Positions 1 to 10,705 of a DNA stretch of 64,000 bases are shown here, piece by piece. The translations under genes were made by a program, and so were the position numbers. Numbering within the stretch: position 1 is the stretch's first letter; every line of letters begins with the position of its first letter. The notes beneath the pieces were generated by a model. The model was not told the origin of the DNA. It worked only from the letters and a program-made list of their open reading frames with translations, and ran no database searches. The stretch covers positions 13,422,501-13,486,500 of the forward strand of contig OY821770.1 in NCBI GenBank assembly GCA_963682175.1, given 5' to 3'. The stretch comes from Triglochin maritima. Its lineage: Eukaryota > Streptophyta > Magnoliopsida > Alismatales > Juncaginaceae.

Positions 1-320
1 TTTATTTTTCCAAAACTACCATTTACACTACTAACTAATTACAATAGTGTCATTCTCTTCAAGTTAGGGCTTTAACCAGAGAAACCCATCATTTTAGCCC
101 CACACTTTCCTTTCTTCCCTCACCTCTTGAAAAAATTCTCTTCTCAAATGTTTTGTTGAACTTCAAGTTATGAGATTCAACGTTTAAGGCAAGGACACCG
201 TGAGTTCTTTTTTTTGGGTTTTTTATCCTAATTTCGTGAATTTCTTTGAACCCATTATTTTAATATCTAGAAACAATTATGAAAATGTACCTTTCCTTCT
301 GATTAATTAAGTTTCCCTAG
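1..320. other. Unassigned left-edge sequence
   Basis: AT-rich sequence with no recognisable coding content. The last bases before 321 end in a T-rich tract and AG, so this may be an intron of the Ulp1-like relic that follows. The rest of that gene would lie left of the window. Confidence 0.3.
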
Positions 321-661
321 AGATCCTACCGTTCAACAATATCTATAGGGAGCTAGTTCGAGGAGAAGATCCCAACCAGACGGTAGGCGCACATGAATGC
401 TCTGTAATAGACGTGAGTCAATACTGGAGGGATCTGCTGAAGGTGGACTGACCACTGAGAAACCTCAGGGATACGAGCCAACGACAACCGCCGGGGAGCA
501 ACGATTCTGGAGCTTATGTGTTATACTGGATAAGGTGCCTAATGCTAAAGGTCCCGTCAACGAAGGAGAGGAACCACAAGATACTTCACTGTATCCGGGG
601 GGAATTGGCGGAATTGGCGATGTGTTTGCTTAGGGACTCCCGATCCTGCCTGCAAATCTGA
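321..661 (+). pseudogene. Ulp1/C48-type cysteine protease, C-terminal remnant (MULE-borne)
   Basis: One frame reads through a C-terminal Ulp1-like peptidase region: RELVRGEDPNQTVG, then YWRDLLKVD, then PPGSNDSG, and ends at TGA 659-661. It is clearly paralogous to the Ulp1-like gene at 54 kb, which reads RELVRDEDPDNAVG and PGSNDCG. C48 proteases process SUMO or related modifiers; transposon-borne copies are known from KAONASHI-type MULEs. Two lesions are visible. TGA at 449-451 replaces the Trp codon of the paralogue (KVNWP). The catalytic Cys of the N-D-C-G motif is Ser (TCT, 506-508). The fragment starts after a possible splice acceptor at 319-320, so upstream exons are probably outside the window. 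Like the 54-kb copy, it is followed directly by 21/22-bp arrays, so this is probably the end of a related MULE. Confidence 0.75.
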
Positions 662-799
662 AGTACTATTTACGGACTGTTGTGCTTTATACATGTATAA
701 ATTAAAATTACAAACCTTCTTGTATTAGTTTTAAGTATAATTTACGTACTTAAGGTTTCCCCCCACCGCGCTTCCTTTTTCCTATAAAAACATCAACGT

Positions 800-2045
800 T
801 TAAATGGACAAACTCACAACATAAAATGGACATACCCATAAATTAAAATGGACAGACACAAGTTAAAATGTACAGTTACACAAGTTAAAATGGACAGACC
901 CTCAAGTTAAAATGGACAGAGCCTCAACTTAAAATGGACATGTCTATAACTTAAAATGGACACACACACAAGTTAAAATGTGCAATCATACAAGTTAAAA
1001 TGGACAGACCCTCAACTTAAAATGGGCAAACCCATAACTTAAAATGGACAGACCCAAAAGTTAAAATGGGAGGACCCACAAGTTAAAATGGACAGACCCT
1101 TAGCTTAAAATGTACATAGCCATAACAAAAAATGGACAGAGTCATAACATAAAATGGACTGACACACAAGTTAAAATGTGTAGTCACACAAGTTAAAATG
1201 GACAAACACACAGCTTAAAATGGACACATCTATAACTCAAAATTGACAGACCCATAATTCAAAATGGACATACACACAAGTTAAAACGACTCTCTCCATT
1301 TTAAGTTGTGGGTCTGTCCATTTTAAGTTGTGTCTGCCAATTTTAAGTTGTGGGTCCGTCCATTTAAATTGTGGGCAAGTCTATTTTAAGTTGTGGGTAT
1401 GTCCATTTTAAGTTATAGACGTGTCCATTTAAGGTTGTGGGTCTGTCCATTTTAAGTTACATACGTGTCCATTTTAAGTTGTGGGTCTGTAACTAACTCG
1501 ATCCAGACTCAGACTAACTCCTTCAAACTCCAACTAACTCGATACAAACTCAAACTAACCTGATCAACACTCCAACTAACTCAATCCAGACTCGGACTAA
1601 CTCGATCCACACTCCAACTAACTCGACCAGAGACGTGTCCATTTTAAGTTATAGATGTGTCCATTTTAAGTTATAGACGTGTCAATTTTAAGTTGTGGGT
1701 CTGTCCATTTTAAGTTCTAAACGTGTCAATTTTAATTTATGGGTCAGCCCATTTTAAGTTATGAGTCCGTCCATTTTATGTTGTTGGCCTACCCATTTTA
1801 AGTTGTGAGTCCGTCCATTTTAAGTTATAGACGTGTCTATTTTAAGTTGTGGGTCTGTTCATTTTAACTTGTGAGTCTGTCCATTTTAAGTTGCAGGTCT
1901 CCAATTAATTCGATCCGGACTCGGACTAACTCGATCCCGACTCGAACTAACTCAATCCACACTTCAACTAATTGGATCTAGACTCAATCTTACTCGATCG
2001 AGACTCCAACTAGCTCGATCCAGACTCAGACTAACTCCTTCATAA
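800..2045. repeat. 21/22-bp tandem arrays, left block
   Basis: Two unit types alternate. One is a 22-bp unit of the form GTCCATTTTAAGTTGTGGG, reading on the minus strand from about 800 to 1285 and on the plus strand at 1290-1490 and 1630-1895. The other is a 21-bp unit, AACTAACTCGATCCAGACTC, at 1491-1628 and 1896-2045. Units are diverged from one another. The block was contiguous with 4203-5395 before the LTR at 2046-4197 inserted. Confidence 0.85.
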
Positions 2046-2478
2046 TGTAGGATTTCGTGCCCCTATGTATGTGTATATTTTAATTTTTTTATGCATGCAT
2101 ACAAGATCGATTTCTATATTTTCAATAATTTCATGTACATTGTTTTACATTTATTTATTCACATATACATATTAAAACAAATGTAAGAGGATCATACCCA
2201 AATGTTCTGTAAAACCTTTATGAAGATCCGAAGCTGCGTTGCACGTCGAATCACAGGTTGATTTGCCTTCAAGTGTTCACCAAACTCTTAACAAGATTAG
2301 AGAGAAATGAGCTACCGATCAATCTCTAATTAAGCTTAGAATCTAGGTAATAACCCCTCTAAAGCTCCCTGAGACTTTATCTCAAACTCAATCAATTAAG
2401 AGAAATTCGGATGGATTATCGGAGATGTTAGGGAGAGAGAATTTTGCATTAACATTAAACAAGTAGGGAGAGAAGACC

Positions 2479-2486
2479 TATTTATA
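2479..2486 (-). promoter_or_regulatory. TATA box of LTR A3
   Basis: On the minus strand this reads TATAAATA inside CTATAAATAG. The same sequence is at 34516 and 36371 in the other two family A LTRs, so it is the likely U3/R promoter. The palindrome cluster begins about 183 bp upstream in the transcribed sense. Confidence 0.6.
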
Positions 2487-2668
2487 GACTCTCCTAACAC
2501 CCATATCGTGAGCTACCAATTAACTCACGATCTCTTGTTTGTCTCTCTCTTAAACCAATCACAAATTGACACATAATCTCTCTTAAAAACGTTTGACCAC
2601 AATTGGAACAAATCCAGCCCATGATCAACATTAATTTCTTAATAATTCAAAGCAGAATCGTGTCGAAT

Positions 2669-3012
2669 GGTCGACCGAACGGTTGTTGCTTTGCAAAGTT
2701 CGGTCAGACAGTGAGCTAGACGGTTGACTGAATATTCAGGAGAAAAAATTCCCCAGAAAATTTCGGTCGAACCATGTTTCACTCCAGTCGAACGTTTACT
2801 TACCAAAATTTCTCCTGGTAAATTTCGGTCGACCGTGTCCCTATACCGGTCGACCGTTATATCGCCAAAATATTTCCAAGAGATTTTCGGTCGACCTCTT
2901 ATTACGCTCGGTCGACCGATCCTATTATCAAGACACGTCCTGATAATTTTCAGTCGACCCATTCACATCCGATCTTTATCCGGTCGACCGTTCCGAAGAA
3001 CCCGGTCGACCG
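2669..3012. repeat. CGGTCGACCG palindrome cluster in LTR A3
   Basis: About a dozen full or decayed copies of CGGTCGACCG, for example 2843-2880 and 3003-3012, separated by unrelated spacers. Several carry one or two substitutions, such as CGGTCGAACC. Confidence 0.7.
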
Positions 3013-4202
3013 AACTCAAAACAGTCTACCGATTTGACTCGATTTTTTGCCTTTGTCAAATTTCGGATTTTCATCCAACAAAATTTGATCCTTGGGGTTT
3101 TAGCAAATTCATATATCATGTAACATATTATCTTATGCAATGTCAAACTATTACTGCCCATAATGCATACATTTCAAAAGAATTTATTTATGATTATAAT
3201 TATATCAATTTTCATGACATATTGATTTAACCGATTCACCACGTGTATCTGATTTCACATGAAACTTAATACACCATATGAATACAAAATCAAGCTTGTT
3301 GTTTCTCAATTTTGTGGTGTGACATGTAGGAGCATCTAAGCTATATTGGTAGTGATATTAAACACTTAATATTACAAACTATAAGCGGTATCTAGCTACA
3401 CATTATAAGTACCAAATTAGCATAGATCTCTTGTTCACTCGAACTAAACACTATCCATTTAGTAATGTGAAGACATCACTCTTGTCTATCTCTTGCCTAA
3501 TGATATTAAAAATGTATACAAGGTAGAAATGTGTCACATTTGTATTATATATTCATTTCTTGATCTCTTAAGCTAATTATAAATATGTAACTTAACTCAA
3601 TTCACATTGTGCACATTATAATTTCACTTTATCAAGGAACTCACTAATATCATCACTCAAATTAAGAGAGACAATGATAATCTTTTGACTAACTATCTTT
3701 TCGAGCATAAGTCAAGCTCAACCAAATATTGCCTTTATCACTATACTCATTGATAGCTTTTGACAATAATCAAATTGAACACTTCTTATGTGAAAAAACA
3801 TAAGTCTCATATCTTAGAATCAAGACACAGTGAAAGCACTAATGACACATAACACAAATCTATAATGTTTCACTTTCTAGGTTTATTCAATATATAAAAG
3901 TAACCATTTTCCTCTTTTATATACTCGTGTCGTCAAATATTTGTAGAGCTTCAATAATCAATGACCAACACGACAATCTTATCTCGGTAATTAATGTTCC
4001 ATGTCAATTACCATGATTGTGAATAACTTTTGATTTATGTAAACTATTATGTTTTAGAGCTCTACAGTTAAGGACCAAGAGCATATTTCTTAACACTTCT
4101 AAATGACGAATACATTAATTAAGGAACAAAATGTTTGCACATCCAACTCATAATAATTGACATATAAAAGTAAAACTTTTAGAACACATTCCTTTCACAA
4201 AA

Positions 4203-5395
4203 CACCAACTAACTCGAACTAACTTGATCCACTCTCCAATTAACTTGATCCAGACTAGAACTAACTCGATCCACACTCCAACTAACTCGATGTAGACTCC
4301 AACTAACTCCATCAACACTCCAACTAACTCGATCCACACGCAAACTAACTCGATCCATACTCGGACTAACTCGATCCACACTCCCACTAACTCGATGTAG
4401 AGTCTGACTAACTCCATCCACACTCCAACAAACTCGATCCACACTCGGACTAACTCCATCCACACTTCAACTAACTCGACCAGAGACGTGTCCATTTTAG
4501 GTTGTGGGTCTGTCCATTTTAAGTTGTGGGTCTGTCCATTTTAAGTTCTAAACGTGTCCTTTTAAGTTGTGGATCTGTCCATTTTAAGTTGTGGGTCGGT
4601 CCATTTTAAGTTCTAGACGTGTCCATTTTAGGTTGTGGGTCTTTTCATTTTAAGTTGTGAGTCTGTCCATTTTAAGTTATAGACGTGTCTATTTTAAATT
4701 GTGAGTTTATCCATTTTAAGTTATAGACGTCCATTTTAAGTTGTGTCTGCCCATTTTAAGGTGTGTGTCTGCCCATTTTTAGGTGTGTGTCTGCCCATTT
4801 TATGTTGTGTGTCTGCCCATTTTTAGTTATGGTCTGTATATTTTAAGTTATAGACGTGTCCATTTTAAGTTGTGTGTCTGTCCAATCTAACTCGTTCAAC
4901 TCTCGAACTAACTCGATCGAGACCCGAACTAACTTGTTCAACACTTCAACTAACTTGATCCATATTGGAACTAACTAGTTCCAGATTATAATTAACTCCT
5001 TCAACACCCCAACTAACTTGTTCCATACCCGAACTAACTCATTAAACACTTGAAATAACTCGATCAAAACTACAACTAACCCGTTCAAGACTCCAAGTAA
5101 CTCCTTCAACACCCCTAACTAACTTGATCCGTACTCCAACTAACTCGATCTAGACCCGGACTAGCTCGTTTAACACTCCAACTAACTCAATCCAGACTTC
5201 AACTAAGTCGATTCAGACTCCAACTAACTCCTTCAACCCCCTAACTAAGTTGATCCATACTAGAACAAACTCGTTGAATACTCCAACTAAGTCGTTCAAG
5301 ACTCGAACTAACTTGTTACATAATCTAACTAACTCGTTCCAAAATCCAACTAAGTTGATCCAGACTCCAACTAACTCGTTCCACCCACCAAAAAT
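4203..5395. repeat. 21/22-bp tandem arrays, right block
   Basis: This continues the array at 800-2045 across the LTR. AACTAACTCGATCCACACTC units run at 4203-4480 and 4890-5395, and GTCCATTTTAAGTTGTGGG units at 4485-4885. On the minus strand the 21-bp unit gives a stop-free seven-residue repeat (ELVGVWI). I read this as a by-product of the 21-bp period, not as a gene. Confidence 0.85.
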
Positions 5396-6073
5396 AACCC
5401 AAATCCCACACAAAAAAGAACAAACTACACCTACAAGAGCGTAAGAATGATATCTTCCCTTTTCTTTGTCACACGATATCACAAAATGGGCAAAGTGCAT
5501 AAACACAAAAGTAGCAAAGTTTCATGGTTAATAACACTTCAAGCCATCATCTAAACCAACACAAACTTGTACTCATATGATGTCTCAAAATAAAAAGAGC
5601 GGATAAACACCAAAATGAATTATGCCTAAGGTCTACTCCAATCCATCTAAAACCAGGAATAATATGAAAAATAGAAGTCTTTTCACAATTTTCCTTCCTC
5701 TCCCATGACTTTTCAGGTTCATACTCAAAATCAAAATCTTCCACAATAACATAAAAACATCAACATCAATTCAAAACTCCAAACCATTTCAAACCCAAAA
5801 AAACCCCATCAAGCTGAATTTTTAATTTTACAAAAAATAATTTGAGTTATCTTTTATAATTTCTTACAAAGTGAAACATATACCCTCAAAACCCAAAACC
5901 AAAATCATACAAAAGTCAGGAAAAACCCATCAAACACAAAATAAGAAGAAGAAAAAAAATCAACTTGAACAATATTTAATAAACCCTAACAATGTGAAGA
6001 ACATATAGCAAAACACAAAAATGAAAAAAAGAACCCACCAAAAATAACTCAAATCCCACACAAAAAAGAACAA
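5394..6073. repeat. Pair of short direct repeats (5394-5431 and 6035-6073)
   Basis: CCACCAAAAATAACCCAAAT and the following CACACAAAAAAGAACAA occur at both ends of this stretch with one substitution. Between them is A-rich non-coding sequence in which I recognise nothing else. Confidence 0.6.
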
Positions 6074-6252
6074 CTTGGGTAATCTCTTATGAACACTTAC
6101 AAGTCCAACACACAATACCAAACAAAACATTAAATACCAAATTGGGTGATCTCAGAACCAAAAATCCCAAAAAACTAAATCTACTCCAACCCAACAGGAA
6201 AACCCATAAAAAATAATCAAAATTTTCAATCTCATATCCACTCATACAATCT

Positions 6253-6530
6253 CTATCCCAAACAAAGATAGAGGGGGTAGAAGGGGCCCGGAGAGTGTAG
6301 AGAAAAACGGAGGCGTCCCCAACGAAACATGAGAGGGTGGGGATGGGGTGGAGCTTGGATTAGATGAAGGTCGGGGTGGGGTGGAAGGATGGCGGTCAGG
6401 GTAGGATGGAAGGGCTGGAGGAGGAGGAGTAGGGAGAGGATGGTGGTGAGGAAAAGGGGAGGAGGCATGGAGGTTGCATGCTAAGATGTTGAGAATGGAG
6501 GTGGAAGTGAGATGCCATGAGTTTTGGTTT
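6253..6530 (-). other. Possible truncated 5' exon, unidentified
   Basis: The minus strand is C-rich. From 6468 it reads a hydrophobic start (MPPPLFLTTILSLLLLLQPF) that looks like a signal peptide, then a Pro/His-rich stretch. An overlapping frame starts at 6515 (MASHFHLHSQHL). No family is recognised and no further exon is found. It may be a captured or broken gene start, or chance composition. Confidence 0.2.
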
Positions 6531-6611
6531 CGAAATGTTGTGAGGGGTAAAATAGGAAAGAAAATTTAATTTAAGGTTAGATGTAGTATTAGTAAATAAA
6601 TCTTGAAACAA

Positions 6612-6882
6612 CGTGTGACTTAAACATAAAATTGACTTTTCAACCCATTTATCATTGAAGCGGATGATGTTTTATGACTTGTAATTAATTTCCCTTAGAA
6701 ATAAAATTAGTAACAAAACGCTAATTATATCATAACAACGATGGCACATAACATTTCATGTTCTTAGACATGATCCCGTCCGAATCATGAACAGACAGAC
6801 AAACAAACAAACAAATTAAACAAACTTAAACAAGAAAAGAACCAAAACACCAAGACAACACAACACCACCCTCCTCTTCTGT
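6612..6882. other. Non-coding 3' flank of aminotransferase-like exon
   Basis: AT-rich sequence with an A/C-rich stretch (6790-6870). It lies just downstream of the minus-strand exon at 6883-7067 and could be its 3' UTR. No motif is seen. Confidence 0.3.
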
Positions 6883-7067
6883 CTAATGCATTGATGCAAC
6901 CCGGTCGACAAACAGATCGAAAGACAGATCTATGTCGAGCATGCTGACCCTCACATATTTGGCATCCATCCCAAACTGCATGCCAATTCGCGTTAGAATG
7001 TTGTGGTTCTTCAGAAAGCTTCGGCAATCCTCTACATCGTCTCGTTCACATTTCATCCAGCCAAAAG
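6883..7067 (-). pseudogene. Tryptophan-aminotransferase/alliinase-like last exon, fragment
   Basis: The minus strand reads FGWMKCERDDVEDCRSF, GMQFGMDAKYVRVSML, then FDLFVDRVASMH and TAG (6883-6885). This matches the C-terminal end of the plant PLP-dependent TAA1/TAR (alliinase C-terminal) family as I recall it, where a YPAFAW(L/V)KC-type start and a (R/K)YVR(L/V)S(M)LD motif are typical. TAA/TAR enzymes convert tryptophan to indole-3-pyruvate in auxin synthesis. The exon opens at a plausible splice acceptor (CTGCAG, AG at 7068-7069), and the aligned protein begins there. Upstream exons, with the PLP-lysine, are absent. The sequence immediately becomes GC-rich repeats of the neighbouring MULE. 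It is therefore a relic: either a gene cut by the MULE or a captured exon. A C-terminal fragment of another class I/II aminotransferase is the alternative. Confidence 0.6.
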
Positions 7068-7614
7068 CTGCAGACGCCCCCACCTAGGCTCCTGCAGACG
7101 TCCCCACCTAGGCTCGGGCGTCCGTCGGAGACGTGGTGAGGCGGCTCCTACAGACGCCCCCACCTAGGCCTGGGCGTCCGCCGGAGATGTCTGTCCATTT
7201 TTTTAATTATTTTTAAATTAATTATAATTTGCGATAATTGCTAAATAAATTATTATTAAGTTAATAATTAGTTTAAATGATTGATTAATTAGTTAATCCG
7301 TTGATTAATTGTTATTATTAGTTAAATTGATCATAATTAGTTATAATTGAATATTAAGTTAATAATTAGTTTCATTAATTACGTAATTAGTTAAACCCTT
7401 TATTATTTGTTATTATTAGTTAAATTGATCATAAATTTGTTAGTTAAATTGATTATTATGTTAATAATTAGTTTCATTTATCGAACGTTAAATTTGTAAA
7501 TTTTGTAATTTAAATACATTAATGAAATTTGATTTCTAAAATTGGATTAATAGTCGTCGGGTTACCGGGAAGGAAAACGAAAATCAATTCCCTTACGCGC
7601 TTCACATAGTTTAG

Positions 7615-9648
7615 GAGATGAGTCAGGTCCTCGTCATCCACGTAGACAGGGTATTTCTGCTTCAGTTAGGAGGGAGAGAGATATTTTACGTCGTCGTGAG
7701 ACACGTGATGATTCGTTTGACGACGAGGATGATTTAGATGAGGTGGGGAGTCACGACGAGAGTGACGATGGAGACCGATATGACTTGGAGCTGCAGGAGG
7801 AGGGGAGGCCACACTTTGGTGGAGGATGGGGGAGACATTGTAGTACTTCAGCTGAGTGGGTCGTTAGGAAGGGTCGAGCTGGCCGGTTTGTTACCGGTGA
7901 TTCGAGTTCGTGCACTGCAGACGTCCGAACTCAGAAGAAGAAGAGGGTTGAGGACGGGGGAGACATTGTAGTACATCATCTGAGTGGATCGTGACGGATA
8001 TGATGTCGGTGGTCCTCTAGATGACAGCGTCATTCCGAGTTTCGGAGGCCACATCGCCAGACGCATCTGGGATGGCAAGGATCGGAAGGTTATGAAGTGC
8101 CATAATCGGCACAGAGCCTGTACTACATTGCAGGCTTGGCGTTCAGTGATGCCTGATGATATGAGGGTGACCCTTACTGATAGCGGATTGGCTCACTTGC
8201 CCTACAACATGTTCTCTTGCCTTGACATGCCGTTGATTTCAGCATTCGTGGAGCGGTGGCAGCCTGACACCAACACTTTCTACTTGCCATTCGGAGAGAT
8301 GACGATCATGTTGCATGACATCTTCCAGATTTTTCACATTCCTGTTGAGGGTCCTATGGTCAGTGCACAGGCGCCGACGTCTGTGCTGAAGTATTTTGTA
8401 TCAGAGTTGCTCGGAGTCAGCATCGATGGTCTTGGGTGGGATAACTCATTTTGGAGTGGCGGTGATGTTAGCGTCGATGATGTGGAGGACTGTTGCAGAC
8501 GGGCACGACCACCACAGACTGAGGATACGCAGATGACTGCCTATCTCTTCTTACTACTAGGTTGCATCTTGTTTGTCAACAAGAGCGAATACAGAGTCAG
8601 ACCACGCGACGTATTGGAGGCGAGGGAGTCAGATACCATTGGTCAGTACTCATGGGGGTCGACGACATTGGCATATCTGTATCGGCAGCTGGGTATAACG
8701 AGTCATGCTGATTGTTTTGACATTACGGGTTGTCTTACACTGGGTATAGCGAGTCATGTTGATATATGAGTATTTTCCTGCTTTCCGCCCGCATCGGGAG
8801 CGGAAGATGATTGAGCGTGGTAATCCTCGTTCACGCATGTGGGCTGTCCGGGCCGTGGATAAGAGCGAGGGTCGACTGCTTTCTATTACTAGACGGCTAG
8901 ATCAGATGACTGCATCGCAGGTATATAATGTATATATCATTCACGTTTATTTAAATTTCAACTTTATTATTATTAACATATAAACGTTTTCAGGTGGAGT
9001 GGTTACCGTATGATCCTGAGTCTGCTGTAGCTGTGCCAAGGACTACATTCATGGGCGTTATTCGTTACAGGGATATCACAGAGCCTTATTTACTTGATCG
9101 CGTGTTGCGTCAGTTAGGTTACGTTCAGGTGATCCTTGTTGACATCCTGACGCCAGAGCATGCAGTACCGTCTGTGATTGCGACGTCGTACGACGTTAGA
9201 CACAACATTTCGTTCGCGGAATCCGTTTGGAGGACATTTCCGAGAGTAGGACGACTTCACCTGGACGACCTGTCGTAGTCGAGACCCCTCCACTTGTGAT
9301 GCAGATTATTTGCAGTGGTTCGGTAGGTGCTCACATCCACTTATCGTGCGCGGTACGATTCCGAGACCGGAGAGACCACTGGATAAGACATGTGGCGATG
9401 CGGTAGGTTTATCTAATTTAATTTGTAATTGTAATTTATATTTTGTTTTTATTGTCAACGTACGCTAATTTTTATGTTACATACAGTGGATGAGTAGGAC
9501 GATACAGTATACACAGTCGTTCTTGCGAGATAGGGACCTGATGCCGACCGAGGAGATGAGAGCTGCATGTTCAGATTGGGATCGCCTCATTGAGGAGTGG
9601 AATAGGCAGTTGGGTATTTCGGACCATGATTCGGATGAGGAGTTCTAG
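7615..9648 (+). pseudogene. Plant mobile domain (MAIN-like, PMD) protein, broken
   Basis: The N-terminus is acidic and charged (DDSFDDEDDLDE near 7725), followed by a PMD region: GGPLDDSVIPSFGGHIA at about 8010-8060, then FYLPFGEMTIMLHD near 8280. The next part reads IYEYFPAFRPHRERKMIERG and ITRRLDQMTASQV (8764-8922), then an intron (about 8921-8992), IRYRDITEPYLLDRVLRQLG (exon from 8993), a second intron (9402-9486) and an acidic C-terminus ending at TAG 9646-9648. PMD proteins include the MAIN/MAIL family of Arabidopsis and many MULE passengers. Lesions: the frame breaks near 7990; a partial duplication (CTGGGTATAACGAGTCATG at 8691 and a near-copy at 8740) shifts the frame; another shift gives TAG at about 9274. 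The diverged copy at 17553-18090 (-) confirms the intended frame. Confidence 0.75.
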
Positions 9649-9928
9649 TTGACTTGCACATTATTTACTTATCTGTGTACTCTTATCTGTGTACTATTAT
9701 TATTTGTTTTGGACGATCTATTTGTTTACCTATCGTATTTTTATCTGCTTTTGATTTATATGATGATATTACCAAAAAAAATCTGACTCCTGTGACAACT
9801 TGTTTCGCCCATTTAAAGGCTTCCTCGATTGTTTTAAATATTTGTTTACTATCAAAAAACTCATTGTAATCTATCTGAAATCTTGTAACGGAACCTGAAA
9901 AAAAAAATTAAAAAAATTAAAAAAAATT

Positions 9929-9986
9929 TGGGCGTCTAAACCAAACGCCTCCACCATGGTGGAGGTGTCTGGTTTAGACGCTCGGG
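9929..9986. repeat. Near-perfect hairpin near MULE right end
   Basis: The arms GGGCGTCTAAACCAAACGCC and its near-complement fold around CCACCATGGTGG, giving a stem of about 26 bp with few mismatches. It lies just inside the right terminal repeat. Confidence 0.75.
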
Positions 9987-10197
9987 ACGGAATTTTTAAT
10001 TTTCCCCCTTAACTCACTTGATCCAGGCGTTTCGCCAGACATTTTCGTTGTATTGTTACTGGGAAATGATGAAAACGTAGACAAAAACCTTATTTAAGAG
10101 ACGAGACGTAATGAATATTAAATGAACTGTGATGGGCAAAAAAATAATTTTTGGAACGATTTAAGCAATTTTCCGACGACGAACAGTAGTTCCCTTA

Positions 10198-10705
10198 TTT
10201 TTTTACTCATCAATACATAAATTTTTATAGTCTACATAGACTGGATGACAGACTTAAGGGATACGCAGAGAGGATAGTCACAAGTAATTTAAACTCAAAT
10301 GCATTAGGTACAAGTTCCCTTTCTTCAGTCGAAGCAGCTAAGGAATCAATCCAAGATGACCAACATTAATGTTTTTCTATTAAAATCAATCCTAGCGCTG
10401 CATAACAAAGTTCTTCCCGTTGGCCGTTGTGGCTCATAGTTAGAAACAATTTAGTCATAATTCGGGTAATGTGGGAAACAAGAACCTCGAATTCAGCAGG
10501 ATTTCATTTTCCTGTGTACATCCCTTAAAAGGAAAATGAATAATCAACACTAAAATCCAATCGACATGCAAACACAATTTCACAATCAAAGAATGCTAAA
10601 GGAAATGTTCGAAGACAAAATTTCTCATGGTTAAGAATAAATGTTACATAGATTTCAGAAAACAAGGTACAGAACAACCATGAAGGCGCGCAAGATAGTA
10701 TAAGG
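10198..10705 (-). other. Probable 3' UTR and flank of the small Lys-rich gene
   Basis: AT-rich non-coding sequence directly downstream, in the minus sense, of the stop codon at 10706. No exon-like frame or repeat is seen. Where the transcript ends cannot be told from sequence. Confidence 0.35.

Larger units (their letters stand above)
2046..4197 (-). mobile_element. Solo LTR, family A (copy A3), minus orientation
   Basis: It begins TGTAGGATTT and ends GAACACATTCCTTTCA, the reverse complement of the family A ends seen at 34771-36842 (TGAAGGGAATGTGTTC and AAATCCTACA). The flanks are CATAA (2041-2045) and CAAAA (4198-4202), a 5-bp target duplication with one mismatch. It interrupts the AACTAACTCGATCC array, which resumes on the other side. 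There is no internal domain or second LTR, so it is a solo LTR of about 2.15 kb. Short open frames inside are not credible genes. Confidence 0.8.
7069..10197 (+). mobile_element. MULE carrying a plant-mobile-domain gene (copy 1)
   Basis: The right end is a terminal inverted repeat of about 190 bp (10010-10197). Its reverse complement matches the left end at 17297 and the left end of the 544-bp element at 40756, with common blocks CATTTAATACTCATTTCGTC-like and GAAAATGTCTGGCGAA. The left terminal repeat is not found. The left edge is made of three GC-rich copies of CAGACGCCCCCACCTAGGC at 7071-7165, next to the aminotransferase-like exon. AT-rich sequence fills 7200-7560. The element holds the broken plant-mobile-domain gene and has no transposase, so it would be non-autonomous. 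Confidence 0.65.

Noticed and set aside
2724..3230. 168-codon open frame in LTR A3
   Set aside because: It follows the TCGACCG-rich part of a solo LTR and runs on both strands. No homology is recognised, and A1 and A2 do not conserve it.
4148..4495. 115-codon ELVGVWI repeat frame on the minus strand
   Set aside because: Same effect of a 21-bp unit (AACTAACTCGATCC array). No start context or flanking coding sequence.
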